Assembly: GCF_028769735.1 (NCBI RefSeq)
Contig: NC_088171.1
Coordinates: 70,201,216-70,265,215, forward strand
DNA length: 64,000 nucleotides
Reading direction: 5' to 3'
Origin: Zonotrichia leucophrys gambelii
Taxonomy: Eukaryota > Chordata > Aves > Passeriformes > Passerellidae
Positions 51,071 to 64,000 of this stretch are shown one piece after another. Each line of letters opens with the position of its first letter. The first letter of the stretch is position 1. The notes under the pieces are model-generated. The model searched no databases, was not told the origin of the DNA, and saw only the letters and a list, made by a program, of their open reading frames with translations. Made by a program: the position numbers and the translations under genes.

Positions 51071-53959
51071 GTTTAGAGCAAAAGTTATCTCCCATCTTGT
51101 GGGGCCTTGGGGCAGGGAAGGCATTCCCCTGTAGAGGAGGGTAACAAATTAAGGCAGATAAATGCAGATGCTCACAATGTCTAATTTTTCCCAGATTGAG
51201 TGAGTAAAAGAGAAAGCTGAAATTGTGACAGAATTCCAAAGACCAATTTATTACACAAAGATGCATGAACCAGGTGATGCCACACAGTGGTATGATAACC
51301 GACGTAAAGAAATGTGGTTAAAGCCAGAGAACTGCTCATGCTGTTCACTACTTGTAGCAGTTCTGATGCTCAGAGGACTCATCCACTAGGAAGAAACAGA
51401 GTTTTCATTCCATAATTTGTCACATACACACACATGCAAGAGGAGAAACAAAAACATAGAAGAAAAAGGCTGGACACCTGATGCTTTGGGATTTCCAAAG
51501 GTAGCCTCTATCCCCCAACCATTTTTCACACTAACTGGAACCTTTCAACATCTGTAAACTGAAAATGGTGCACTCAATATGTCCTCAACTCAGTATAAAG
51601 TGTTTCCAAGTTGAAAACAGACCTCTGGGATAAAGCAAAATGAAAAAAAGATGTGAGAAACCAAATAATGCAGCATCACTCCATTTATCATCCCATTATA
51701 GTGAAAAATACACAACTTGTTAGAAACATCAGGGGACAAACACAAAAGAAGTCTTGCATACAGAAACAGTAAGAAAACACTAGACTGTAGAAGCCTTTTT
51801 CATTCTGTAAGTTTGTTTTCCTTTTAACACACACAAGTCAGCTTTACTGTGAAACTACCATCTGCTTTTCAAAACCCTTTATCCTTCGGCACTGTATTTT
51901 ACAAAATGCTATCAATAACTCCTTTCAGGACATGATTTCAACACAAGAATTCAATATTATTTGAATAAAACCAAAACTTATTTAGCTTACCCTATGCAAT
52001 GAGGTTCAAGACTTTCTAACATAACTAGTCAAAACAGTACTCAAGTATGAAATTTAAATCAGAAAAAAAAATTAATGTACAAGATATGAGTTAGTTTTTA
52101 AGTATTATTTATATTAATTCATTAGGGTCCTGTCCACTGCTTTGTCTAATTAAAAGCTTGCCATTTATATTCTCCAAAGCTTCTACAATAAATGAATTTA
52201 TCAGCTACAGCCTGGGCTGTCTTGACCCATTCATATAATACCAATTGCAAGCAAAAATAATAGTAACCAATGAGACAACAGTAACCAGCATAGCAGCATT
52301 TTCATCCCCAGGAAAGGCTGGAAAAAAAACAGTCAACAGTAGCAAGGTAACAAACACAGATTGTTCATCTGATGCTTGATCATACTCTAAATATCCACCA
52401 TGTCTTATTCTTGGGCTGTTATAAGACACATTTTGCACCTAGAAGTAAACTACAAGTTCCTCTATGAACATCTGCTAACAACTCGCAAAAGAAAATCAGT
52501 CCACATAGCCAGAACTTCCAGAAAGTATGAGGCTAAATTTAATCTCTTGATCCAGTTTGCTGTAATTTACAAGTCTTTATAATACACCCAACAAATTACA
52601 TGCCTTCTCTATTTTAATACAATTTTAAACTGTATTTTATCTTACTAAAATTATTTAAAATCTTACTATCAAAATGACAGGCAAGAACAAAGTCCTCAAA
52701 TCCCCTTTTCCAATCTCTAGATTAAAGGCTGTGAATTGATCTGAGGAATGGTTGTGACTCAAATCAAATCTCAGGAAAGTTTCCCTATAGTGGGAGGCAA
52801 GGAACCTCACTAAGGGAAACAAATTGACTATTAGTCTCCTATCACAAATTTTACACAACAATATTTTTCTCTGTATTTATCAACACTCCCTTGCTCTGTT
52901 ACACCAATCCCTCATTATAAGAAAACCAACACTTTCAAGTAGAATTAGAAGGTCTAATTTTTAAATGGGTGCTCCTTTCAGACAACAGAACAGATCTCAG
53001 AATAATTCCATTTCTAAACTAATAGTTATTCACATTAAAATGTACCTTTACTAGTCTTGAAGCTCCAGCTTCTTATTGAGACTGTGAGAAATCACTTCTA
53101 ATTAACTTTTTAAAAAATACTTTCTAGCACTGGCGACATTTTCCAGGATTTTCCACAGCAAGTTTCTCTACTTTTAGCAATATTGCAAAATGAGGAAAAC
53201 AATTACAATTTTCGGGTTTGTAAATAACAATCAGGAATTCAACTAGTTTTGGTTTTTTTCCCCCAGGGGAGTGAAGTTACTGATAATTCAGTAGCCCTGG
53301 TATTATATTTCTGATTTCATAGTTCTAGTAAACTGACCCACGAACTTTGGGTGTTGTACATTCTCAGTCTTGGTAATGTAACTTTCAACACTTCAGTCAA
53401 TGTTCTTAGCTAAGGTAGCTCCTTAAATCAAAGCATTTTTATTTAACAAACATCTTACAAAAAAGCAAAAAGAAGCTATGCATACTTTTTCTTAAAGATA
53501 TGCACATTTGTATTAAAACCTTTACTCTAAACTACTACTGTCATCATAAATTATATGCTCATCATAATGACTTAACCTCTCTCTTCTTACTTGAGGAAAG
53601 TGTTACCCAACCACTTGAACCTACAGCCTGCCCCCGTAAGACTGAACAGGTGGCCAAAGCCCTAATTTTGCTTCCCTTTGCTGTATGTTTGGAAACAATT
53701 AAAACAAACCGTGAACAAAAATATCATTAAGAGTACCAGACACTCACTATTAAAAAACTCATCTTGAGTTAGTGTAGTAATGCCACCAGGAGCCCTTCAG
53801 ACTTGGCTACCTTGTCTCCAGATTTTGTTTGCCTCTATTGAGGAGTGAGAAATTACCATTTCCAAGGGAGGCAAAAAAAAGGAAAGGGGGGAAAGACACT
53901 CTTCTGTGCTTGTATATTATATATTCTGGTGTCAATATCCAGCTTTGAAGACTAATCTG

Positions 53960-54055
53960 CTTGAATAATTAGCTTGCTCTAACTCTTGCCTGCTGCTGGC
54001 TGTAGGACACTTAATTAGAGTGCAGTGTCTAGTTAAGGTAAATTAATTGACCTGC
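53960..54055. promoter_or_regulatory. TAATTA-rich candidate enhancer
   Basis: Two TAATTA cores (53966-53971 and 54012-54017) and an AATTAATT (54041-54048) lie within about 90 bp. The sequence between them is complex and includes TGCTGCTGGCTGTAGG. TAATTA is the core of many homeodomain binding sites. GMDS lies in the FOXQ1-FOXF2-FOXC1 neighbourhood in vertebrates, a region known for long-range developmental regulation, so an enhancer is plausible but unproven. Confidence 0.25.
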
Positions 54056-54946
54056 ACAAAGAACAAAACAAATCATTTACTGCCTTAATTCCTGCCCCTC
54101 AAACATGCATACCTTATCTCACAGAAGAATAAAAGAATAATAATAAAATATTTCTGATTAATAGAAAACCTATGTGCTACTTCTCACATTTCAGCCAAGG
54201 CAGGCAGATTTTTAGTGGGGTTTTTTTGTCTGTTGTAATTTTAATACAATTTAAATATATATACCAACGTGTTTCCATGTAACTAAAGCTCTTGGAAATT
54301 AGTTGCACTAGCAGACTCAAGTTTGCAAAAATTAAAGCAGGACATTATTTGAAAGGCTAGAAACCCTAAAAAATCTGGAGGAAGCTGCTAGCTAGACATC
54401 TAGAATTTTATTGAAAACTTTCCACAACAGCAGCTTCTTCAGCAGGTGCCCAGAGAATATTGACTTCACTTGAATTTATTCCACTTGTTAAATTGAATAA
54501 CAGTTCCTACAATGCTGAAAGAAGCTCTAAATAGAAATTCTGGAAGAAAACTTAGCTTTCTAATCTATAAAACATAACTAGAGACAATTTTGCACTTAAT
54601 GGCAGGAAGGTTTCCACTCTGAACACCTTTAAAAGGTGCAGAGAAAGGAAGAAAGCTGTGAAAGAAGCCTCTGCTTATCTCATTTAAAACCACTGAAGAT
54701 TGCCTGATGGGTGGTACCTTCCCTTTCTGTTGTTTTTGGTTGTAGCCCAGCTCCCAAGCTGAAAATCCCATCTTTACTCCTCTCCCCCAAGAGAGTTAAA
54801 ACTGCTTTAAGTAGAAAGGTTTCCAACTGCTGGTGCTTCAGTCTTCTTAACTCAGTACAGGTTGACCCCAGCCACAGGCAAATATTACTATGCAGTAAAT
54901 AAGCAAAGGACTATTAATTCATAATTCTAAGAAAAATAAATAAAAT

Positions 54947-54994
54947 CATATATGTGTATATATATATATAAAACCATATATGTATATATATGTA
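54947..54994. repeat. TA/TG microsatellite
   Basis: Interrupted (TA)n and (TG)n units run through the segment: CATATATGTGTA, a TA run of about ten units and CATATATGTATATATATG. It is a simple sequence repeat, likely variable in length. Confidence 0.9.
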
Positions 54995-56236
54995 CTCCAA
55001 AAAGAGTAATGTTAAGAAAAGCAATACCAAAAGGAGCACACAATCTATATGTTTAACCTATATTTAATAGTCAGCATGATCCATAATGTGTAGGCTTTGA
55101 AAATTGAATTATTTTCTAAAGGACTGAAGTGTATAGAAACACCATCAGAAGCCAACAAGAATAATTAGCTGACTTCAAAATGAAGGGCCCCCGGTACCTC
55201 CAATTTTAATGAACAGATATTCCAATTTACCTCCCAAATAACTCCTGGGTGGATAAGTGAAAAGTAAGGTACAGACAGCACAGAAAACCTGTTGGCATTT
55301 ATATTTGGAAGGAAGCATGTCCATTAACAGAGACACTGTTGCAAGACTCCTAATTCACCACAACTATACATTTTTCTCACATGGAAAACCTTTGAATGAA
55401 TGATATTTTAGTTCACTCAGGAACAATTCCAGCTCTAAGGGATTACAAAGTAGTGCTCAAAGACAAATTAAATGCTTTGTGCATGATGGGAAAGTATTTG
55501 AGTGAAGGAAGCCTTCAACACTTTCTGAAAAGCCACAGATTTTATCTTTACAGTTAATATAAATGTGGTTTTGCCCATCCTCAAGTGTTTAAATTATTCC
55601 TATAAACTGTGGCAAGAAAATTAATGTCACAAACCTGCAGCAAATGTACTTTGCTTTTACACTCCATTTTGATTATACTGCAGACCACCCTTTTTACGAG
55701 TGTTACCAAAACCAAGCCCAAACCACCAAGAACCACTCATGTGACACACACATCTTCAGTGTATAAAAAAGGATGAGAGCTGACATACTCAAAATACAGT
55801 TGCAAAAAGATTTGCAAGTGTGTTTCCTGTGTCACATTACTCAGGCCCATCTGGACAAAGCTGGTCATTCTCTGAACTGCTTGCAAAACTTACTTAAGAG
55901 CCTGAAAAAAAAATTGTTGAGAAAATAACACTAAAAATAAAATTTAAAAAAAATTAAAAATCCCATTCTAAAAAAGCATCACAACAGCATTCACAAAAGT
56001 CTCCCACAGAGCACCTACTGTATTGTCTGATGGAATCTGGCATTTTTCTCTAGAGCCAGTCAATAACAGGAACTCAATCATAAATGTCCTGCTTTCCGGT
56101 GAGCATGGCAGCCTCAGCTGCACAGCCTAATGAGCCAGGGGCACACCAATTTCAGCAAGAGCTGGAAGAAAATTCCACCAGAGAAGGTTAAAAGCTTTTT
56201 GGTTGTTTTTTAATAAAGCCAGAATTATTTCTTTGT

Positions 56237-56460
56237 TAAGTAAAAAAAAAAAAAAGAAAAAAGAAAAGAAAAATGCACAAAACCTCAAACAATCCTTGCT
56301 CACAAAAAAAGGCAGAAAAGAGCAGGGAAGAAGAGCAGAGAAGAACAAAGACAGGCAAAAAGTGAGCAAAGAAGGGAGAGAAACAAAGAAAAGAATGGAA
56401 GAAAAGAAAGGCAAAGAAGAGTGGAGGCAACCTGATGTAAAAGAAAGGCAAAGCAAAAAA
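56237..56460 (+). repeat. Purine-rich tract
   Basis: The plus strand is mostly A and G over more than 200 bp, with GAAAAG, AGAAAGG and GGGAAGAAGAGCAG units after a 13-A run. A 153-codon frame opens across it only because A/G-rich sequence lacks many stop codons; its lysine- and glutamate-rich product is low-complexity. The tract ends about 150 bp before the LTR. It may be slippage-derived, and its origin is not clear. Confidence 0.85.
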
Positions 56461-56615
56461 ATGAAGACAGAAGTTCTGAGAAGTTCAAAGATCTTTGAAG
56501 AAAGTCAAGGAAGACCAGGGATGATCATTACTGCAGGAGTAGCTCTTCTGCTCACAGCTCTTGTACTTAGAACACCACAGGCATTTCTGGAGCAAGTTAC
56601 AGGAACACACTTTAC

Positions 56616-57229
56616 TGTTGGAAACTACTGGGTTTTAAACTGGAAAGAAACTGAAAACAGCTAGTTTTCCATGGAAACCCAGGGCACCAGGAATATTTCT
56701 CTGTCTGCTCTGGGGTGCCCTGACTCCCAGGGGAGCACTGACTTTGACCCTCATTCATGGAAAAGGTTTCCTAGACTTCAAGATAGACTAGAATTCACAA
56801 AAGTGTGAAGTAGATTATAGAGAGTAGTACACGTGAGAAATTTAGGTTTTGGGATTTTTAGTATGTTGTGGATGGAAGCAAGATGGAGGGCACAGGGTGT
56901 CATCCTGGGTTTCTTCTTCATGCTTCTTCTTCCTTCTTCATGGGTTTGGGTGGGATTTTGTAATTGGGCAGAAAAATCCGCATTGTGGGCACTTTGGGAT
57001 CAGTTATTGGGTTAAAAGGGAAAATAATCTAGGTGTCAGTTCTTAATTGGATAGTTTAGTCTTAAAAGACCTTGTAACAAGAGATTGTTAGCCATTTTGT
57101 GCCTTCTAATGAAAAGCTGCCCAACTCACAGTAATGAGACTGTTTTACTGATAAGAAATAATAAACACTTGAGTCCGAACACAAATTATTCTATCAAGTG
57201 CCTTCAATCGAGACCCAGAAAAACCGACA
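56616..57229 (+). mobile_element. Solo LTR of an endogenous retrovirus (songbird ERV-L type)
   Basis: The segment has LTR features in the plus orientation. It has a possible TGTTGG start, a GATGGAAGCAAGATGGAGGGC block (56871-56891), a C/T-rich TTCTTCTTC run, then a WGTAATTGGGCAGAAAA-type block and TTAAAAGGGAAAATAATCTAG. A polyadenylation signal AATAAA lies at 57160-57165, followed by CTTGAGTCCGAACA and an end near CCGACA. This pattern resembles TguERVL-family LTRs as I remember them. No gag, pol or env coding sequence is adjacent, so this is a solo LTR left by recombination between two LTRs. It is antisense to GMDS. I could not identify a clear 5-bp target duplication, so both ends are approximate, and the first 100 bp are the least certain. 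Confidence 0.75.
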
Positions 57230-60200
57230 ACTGGTACCTCCACATTTTCCATTAGTCCAAAGACATTGTTACTGTTAAAAAAGGTAACCACTTGGTAATA
57301 TTTTTTATTCTTATTCCTTCTTAACTCAACTAAGTTTTCACACAGTTCATTTGGCAGATTCATCCATTTATTGATGATCCATTTTGACAAGAATTCTGTA
57401 ACATTCATGGGGAAAATGGAGTATTGTTGAAGGAGCAGTAACACACAGCTCATTCTATGTATAACATGTGTGTAAGAATCACTTAAGACCTGAATTAAGA
57501 AAGCCTTTATATGAAGCTCCCTCCCCACAAAAAAAAAAAAAAAAAGACTTGCTATAAATCTAAATAGCTAGAATTCTGACTCCTACTAAAAGTGAAAAAT
57601 AATCAGTAACTTTAACATGTGCATAAGTTTTGGTATTAAAGATGTCATCTTAATTACAATTAAAGCACTGAGGTCATTTCCTATGAAAAAGCTGTTCAGG
57701 TTTATTAGTTCAGTGGAGAGTTTTCAATCTCAATCTTAAATTAAGAATCAAGATTTAGAGCAAAGGCATTTTCTGTGGTTACAGAAAGTCTAACTCACAC
57801 TCAACATATTGCAGTCACTTGGTTCAACATAATAAATCTACAAGAAGTTTCTGAACAGTATCAAAACTGATTAGACACCTGTACACACACCTCATTTCAC
57901 TTAGATTAGCAATGCCTGTAGCAGCCCAGAGCCCTCAAATATTTGTGTGGCTAAAATCTGTAACCATTTAAAACAAGATCACTTTTGACTGACACCTTTT
58001 TGATTAGCTTGAGTTCTCGATTTCACATTTGTCAGCTTGCAGTGATTGTCAAGAAGGGTTCAAATCCCCATCTCCATCTGCACAGAGTTACATCGAAATA
58101 AGCAATGGCTACTCCAAATGTCAATTTTAACCTAAAAAAGTGGGGGTTTTTTTGGTAACAAAGATGTCAGCTCAATGCCTCAACTGAAAGTTGGACATAT
58201 ATGTGGGTCCATACCTCACATTTCATTAAAATTGATCCCTGCAGGTTCCCTCCATCCTCCCACTTGACACTGGCACCACAGCAACACAGCTCCATCCACT
58301 TCTGGCAGGGTGAGTTTCCAGACAGGGGCATTTGTCTTATAGTGCTCTGGAGCAAAACATTGTACTTGCAGCCCAAATAACAGCACACACTACAACCTCA
58401 CAGGAAACAGATCCCAGAAGATGCCATGCAAGGGAGGAAGACCCTGTAGATCACTGCCCCCAAACCGGGACTGTCTCACTGACCAAGGCTCTCCAAGGAA
58501 GATGGACAAATTTCTTAATTCAAAGGATGAAAGAAAGAATCAAGTGCATGGACCAAGTTGCATTTCATACCTCCCTCATTGCTGAGAGGATGAGAATGAA
58601 GACAGACAAGCTGAGGGAGAAAGCCTTAGCTAGATTCAACATCCACCTTATGGAGGAAGAAGTGTACCTTAGCTGGAGACTGCCAGAAAAGAGGATCCTC
58701 AAGGTTTGGGGACAGAGAAAAAGAATTGCACCATCCTCTTCTCAGCCCCTCATGCAACACTAGCACCAAGTACAGTGGCTCCAGCACCCTCTATAGTCAA
58801 AGCACTCCTCACTGCTTCAGGCCCTGTTTCTCATGTGATTCTTCAACACTTTTTCCTCTCTCACAAATGAAAAGAGTAGACAGTGATTAGAGGACTGAAT
58901 CTGGCTACCACACCCCATAAGCAGCAGCCTATAAAGCACAGGGTACTTTGTAGATATCTTATTTTCTACAGAATATTTTGTCTTTTGATAATTATGTTCA
59001 AGTTGCTTTAAATAGTTTAAATGGACACTCACCATTTCTATTTAGCTAGCATTCTAGGAGTCACTTCCAGATTTAATTACATCAATACTAGAGACTTTTG
59101 CTATCCTCCATGTTTACAATACGTAAGAATCAGTGATTTTGCATTCTCAGAATTCAAAGGCATCAAGAGAAGATACTCAGAAAGAATACCCATTTATTAC
59201 AATTGAAAGAAATCAAATATTTCCAACCTATTTATGTTCAAAGCTGAAAAGGTTAGCACTAAGAACCCCAACACACAAGATGTCAGTCATTATAGTACAG
59301 CACAAAGACTGCATTTGGCATAATACTCCTACACAGAACTGAAGGAAGGTTATCACTGTAGCACATGTACTTGTGGAGCCTTTGTATTTGAACTGTGATA
59401 AACAATGTCTGCTTCATTTTTTTAATAGTTCAGAAATAGCAATAAGGAATTGTTTGTTAACAATAAAAAAAACCTCACAAAGCTGTTATTGAGAAACCAA
59501 AAATTCATATGAACAGCTCAGGCAATTTCTTGATGGAAGGAATGCTGCTCCATTTTAAACTTCAATCAAAACAGAGCATCAGTCAGAGCATATCAAGGAT
59601 TTTTAAAGGATGAATTTAAACACATGGACTAGTCATTTGATAGAGACATACTTACCTGTCTCCACAGTGACAAGCTATATACAACTTGAGGGGTTTGTTT
59701 CCAAACTAACAGCCAGCAAGGAGTCCTATACTGTCAAATACAAATTGCAACAAAACCCTAACTCACTTCAAACATAAAACTCCACACTTTCAACACCAAA
59801 ATCAGCATCTTGCAGGTAATTTTCTCTAAAAGACCAAAAATTACCTTTTGCTTCTCCACATACTTTACACGAGAACCACAGAAAGGGTCCTGAATTCTTC
59901 CTCGTTTTACTGCTCTGCTAACTCAGCTGCACAGGTCCTCACAACAGCTGTCCCCTGCCCTCTCTCCCAGACTGCCACCTCGACTTAGCCAACATCCAGA
60001 ACCCACCTCTTAGACCAGCCTCTTGTTTAACTAGATCCTTGGTGGGGTTTTAACCATCTACTTCAGTAGATGATTTCTGCCTCAGTTTTATTTCAAAACT
60101 ACCACTCCTCATTTCTCTTCTCCATAACACTGATCTACTTCTAACAGCCCTCATTTAGATTACAGCACAGTTCTGCCTTCTGACCCAAAGTATCAAGAAC

Positions 60201-63200
60201 ACAAAAAACCAGAAGAGATGCTCTTAGGTTTCACTTCTGTTTCCCAGTCTCATCACAGCTTAGTGAGGAAGAGAAAATTCAGTCAAGCTTTAGCTCTGAT
60301 AGTCCAGAAAATACTTCAGGCCCACAAAGATGCTGAGTCTCACAGAAGAAAAAGGTTGTAAGGACTGGAACACAGTCAACATGGAGAGAAAGCCTTTTCA
60401 GGAGTCTGACAACCAAGACCACAAAGTCCCTATTTGTCTGCATGAAGATACTTATACAATAGTTTAAGAACACAGCCAAATCTGAGGCAAAATCTCTTGT
60501 CCCAAAAAAGACTTGGAGACCATGATCCAAATCATTTGCTTCGCCCTAAAGTGGTACAAAGATTATGCACCACTGTAAAACATCCTCTGTCTTCCTCACA
60601 CTGTTTTCTGTCATAGTTGGTACACTTGGATTGACATGTTATGAAACAGAAAATCAATATAGGCAGTTTTAGGATCCACTGTAAAAGCAGGAAACAGAGA
60701 AGGCAAAATTGGACAGTCATAACAGGAAGTTTCTAGGAAACAGTGCTACCAAATTTGCCAATCATGGTGATAGCAGAACCCTGAAGAAGATCCCCAATGC
60801 TCTGCAGGAAAACCACATTGTGCTGCCAAATATAATCTATGTTAACCATTTCTTTCTTCCCTGAAGCATCAGTTCAGATACCAGCAATTCGAGCTGATTC
60901 AGTGAAAAACTCTATTTAAAAAATAGAATACACCAAAGCAACTAAGCATTAACTCCAGTCAACAAACAACACACACATTCCAGCAGTTCCTTTTAGACCA
61001 TCCAAATTATAAAATATTATTTTATTTGTTTTCTCCACTCCCAGTTTCCATGCCAGTTATCCATAAGCAAACCCTGAGGAGAAACAGAAAAGTATCTCAG
61101 TTCACATGTGGAATCTAAAAATCCAGATGCCAGTGCTGTAAAACATTAAGCAATTGAACACCTAAGAAAACTGAAAATCATCCAAGCATATGTAAGAACA
61201 CAAGGATTTCATCCTACTCACAAGAATTTCCTTCTTTTAAAAAAAGAATGAAATTAAGTTTTCTCTCTTTGTCAAGACAACATAGCTTGAATCTTTATAA
61301 CACTTATTTTCTACAGTAACCACAGTAAATATACTTTTTGCCAAAAACCAGAAATTTTGTCTATTCTTCATCAGAGTCCAAGACCTTTTCAAAAAGGCTG
61401 CCACTATGCCAAAGTAATACATACCTTCTGCAACAACCTTTTTTGTATCCAGATGAACAAGATACATGTAAAAGTTACATAGGTAACATTCAGCAAATGA
61501 CTTGAAATTTTCTTTCCAGAAGATAAGCACAATTTTCTGCTGGAACAGAAACCTTATCACTTCCTGAAACTACACTCAGATGCAATAGTCCCACAGCTCC
61601 TCATGGGTGGAAGAAGTATGCAGACCTCTGCACATCTGGACCTTCTAAATCGTTAATAGAAAGAATCAAATCGTTGTTGGCTAACTTTGTGTCTTTTTTA
61701 AGCATGCAAAAAGTCAAGTCTGGGAATAAACTGGCAATTTCACAAGTCTCAGAGTAGCACAGATAGAAATACCATTAATTGCTTTGCTCATTGCCCAGCA
61801 CTACATCACTGCATATCACTCCAGCTGTGACACAGTGGAACTCTGTCTAGAGAGACACATACTTCACAACTTCATATCTGGACAAATACTGCCCATTGAG
61901 GAGTTCTCCTCCCCTCCCACTCAACTGAAAAGCTGACATCAGCTGTGAAGGTAGCCATCAGTTTCTCTGAGAGCTTGGAAAGGGGGATACACAGGGAAAT
62001 GATGGCAGCCACAGCTGCTCGATGACAGTGCTTCGGGAAACAAGTTCCCTAATAACCAAAACCCAAGAGCACAGGACCTGGGCAGCTAATTTCCATGAAA
62101 AACAGATAACATCCAAACTAGAAAAGACACAGTGGGAGAAAAGATCTAAAGAAAAAGGGGGGGAAAAGCTTATATACTGGAGGGACAACATTATTTGCTG
62201 CTTAAAAACACAACCTTTCACGTGTGATAAAAAGTTCAGGTCTTGGCACGACCAGATCTTTTCTGCAAGCACAGCCATGCATTTGCAGCTTGTTGGAAAG
62301 TGCACTCTTCCAGGTAATGTCTTCAGTCAGACTAAGGTGTGCAGTCACTCTTTGAAAGCCTGCTTTCAAACCAAGGAATGAACAGAGCAAAGACAGTGAC
62401 TCTAGGCAAGTGACTTCTTCCAAATCACAAAAAAGCATAAGGAGGCCTGAAAAACATAAGGACTGTTACAACAAAGTTTGTGTATATGGCATCCTCTCTT
62501 AAGGACTAGGAAAGATTAGGGGTTTTATTGGATAAAAAGTAACAAGAAAGTTATCAAGTTATTACTTTATTTCTCCCCTTATTAAAAAAACTCTTCCCTT
62601 TTGATATCTCCTTCACACAAAGGGCTCATCATCCTTTCCAAGGCAGCCCAGACAGACCCACTGCCTCCATCCTGCAGGCAGAAAAGTTTGCTGTGCCACT
62701 GCAGCACAGCCCTGCATGCAGGTGGGGAAGGGGGAGAGCAGTACAGTGCTGCTGCACCATCAGCCTTACAGGGAACAGGAGCATAACCTCCACTGGGTGT
62801 CTGTGCTGCATCATGCTGCAGGGAAAAAAGAAAAATCAAGACAGAAAAATGGAGAGTACACTCTGCTAATTTTCACATCAACATGAAATAAAGTTCAACA
62901 AATGGAGAACAGCAATTATGGGATTTTGGGTCGCAAGCCTCCTGTCCCTAGCAGGAAAAGATGGGAAACAGTGCCCCAGTCCTGTTCCAAGCAGTGCTCT
63001 GCCTGCAGATTTGGGATTTTCTTTTTTTCCCTATGCCATTAGGCCCTCTCCATTGATGACAATTTCTCACCTTGATTCTTCACACACACAAAGTTTATTT
63101 TCCCATCACAAACAAAACTGATAAAAGTTTCCATGCCCATCTCATGCTTCACTGCATTTAAGAGTTTCCAGTGAAGGAGGAAAGAGCATAGACCCAACTT

Positions 63201-64000
63201 ACTCCACTTCAAGCTCCACTCTCAAGAGGTCTGGACGCTCAACAAGGTCCTCTCACAGCTGTTATTGAAAGTGATTAAGAAAGTGACACAAAGCACCTTT
63301 TGTCTATACAAAAGCTCCTTACTTACTAAAACACTCACTACAAAGCTCAGCCACCACTGTTCATGCTTTGTCATGAGGAATTCATAGGAAATAGCTTAAA
63401 AGTGGAATCCTAAAAACAGTCAAGTACAGCTGAGGTACTGAGAATGATGATCAAATCAGGGTAACAAAGCAATCTAGGAATCAAGCCAGAATTTAATGAC
63501 ACCAATCCAGAACGGCTGATGCAGAGCAGCAATATTTATTTTAAGGCAGCTTGTCATGTTTCACCTTTAACCATTACTTCAGGAGTATCAAATTTATACT
63601 CAGCACACTGCAAACACCTAGAATAAGCAATTCACTTATTTCAACCTGTAAACAAGCTTTCCTGAAAAGTACTTCTCTTGTTCATGAACAACACACAGTT
63701 TCACTCTTGCATGCTTCCACTGAAAGCGAATACATGGTCTTCCTACCTGTATCCTCCATTCCCACTGCCCATTCCATAGATTCCTGCTATTTTCCTCAGT
63801 GCACCTGTGTGGCCAACCAAGGTCACCTACATCTGAAGGCCAAACAAAAAGCCCTGAAAGGTTTTCAGCTGGAGCAAGTTTTAGGAGTCCTCATCTTTTC
63901 CTAGGTCTTAGTTCATTAGCAACCTTCAGCATTGAACACACATAATCTTCCTTTCCTGCCCTAGACAGACGATGCAAAACCACCTCTCATGAGCTGAGGA
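57230..64000 (-). other. GMDS intron 1, distal portion (continues beyond window)
   Basis: This is non-coding sequence between the solo LTR and the end of the window. GMDS exon 1, which would encode the GKPRNVALITGITGQ region, was not seen on the minus strand. A 17-A run lies at 57529-57545. A GC-rich, CpG-poor patch lies at about 62630-62820. Several reading frames of 70-145 codons occur, but none shows recognisable domains or exon-like splice context. Assignment to intron 1 is inferred from the absence of exon 1 anywhere above 18169. Confidence 0.7.
57529..57545 (+). repeat. Poly-A run (17 A)
   Basis: Seventeen A lie about 300 bp downstream of the LTR end. No processed pseudogene is visible upstream of it. 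Confidence 0.9.

Larger units (their letters stand above)
43701..56222 (-). other. GMDS intron 1, middle portion
   Basis: This is AT-rich non-coding sequence with no identified gene. Around 46000-46560 and 53960-54060 the sequence is A/T-rich but complex, with repeated TAATTA cores or short palindromes, which can mark conserved non-coding elements. A 35-bp tandem duplication lies at 51003-51070 and a TA/TG microsatellite at 54947-54994. An A-run lies at 49916-49931, and A/C-rich patches near 48950-48985 and 49200-49245. I see no diagnostic transposon sequence here. Confidence 0.8.

Noticed and set aside
56203..56664. 153-codon lysine/glutamate-rich frame
   Set aside because: It is open because the purine tract has few stop codons, and it runs into the LTR start.
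58332..58763. 143-codon plus-strand frame
   Set aside because: No family is recognised, it has no retroelement motifs such as a reverse-transcriptase core, and no supporting gene structure is visible. An unnamed old repeat remains possible.
18170..64000. GMDS exon 1
   Set aside because: The minus strand shows no codons for the RNVALITGITGQ region ending in a phase-0 donor. The exon must lie beyond the window.
1..64000. CRISPR array, operon, prophage or other prokaryotic system
   Set aside because: No regularly spaced direct repeats, ribosome binding sites or dense long frames occur. The sequence is a vertebrate intron landscape.

Overview
The window is vertebrate nuclear DNA, most likely from a passerine bird. 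It is AT-rich and almost entirely intronic, with no operons, no bacterial-type genes and no long open reading frame that looks real. The bird assignment rests on CR1 LINE 3' ends and a short element that joins a tRNA-Ile-like head to a CR1 tail, the design of the songbird TguSINE1 family. A solo LTR resembling songbird ERV-L LTRs supports it. The species cannot be fixed from the sequence alone.

The only protein-coding gene I can support is GMDS (GDP-mannose 4,6-dehydratase), on the minus strand. Three consecutive internal exons are present: 18125-18169 (45 bp), 14095-14182 (88 bp) and 10500-10609 (110 bp). By alignment with the human protein as I remember it, they correspond to exons 2, 3 and 4. 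They splice in frame (phases 0-0, 0-1, 1-0) into 81 codons of the N-terminal NADP(H)-binding Rossmann region. All six splice sites are canonical. The first exon (start codon and first glycines of the Rossmann motif) lies beyond 64000. The exon starting ISFDLAEYTADVDG and everything downstream of it lies below position 1.

Layout on the plus-strand axis: 1-10499 is part of intron 4, with a degraded CR1 (about 6640-7100), a TguSINE1-like SINE (about 8860-8997) and two CTCF-like motifs. 10610-14094 is intron 3 (3485 bp). 14183-18124 is intron 2 (3942 bp), with one CR1 3' end. 18170-64000 is at least 45.8 kb of intron 1. Intron 1 holds two CpG-dense patches (about 20220-20350 and 43230-43700), short tandem duplications, simple repeats, TAATTA-rich stretches that may be regulatory, a long purine tract, and the solo LTR (about 56616-57229).

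I found no novel biological system. The items most worth a second look are the isolated CpG island near 43.4-43.6 kb inside intron 1, which has a good plus-strand splice donor at its edge and could be an alternative or antisense promoter, the SINE and LTR as lineage markers, and the candidate regulatory patches. GMDS makes GDP-4-keto-6-deoxymannose, the first step of de novo GDP-fucose synthesis. No other gene here is seen to cooperate with it.
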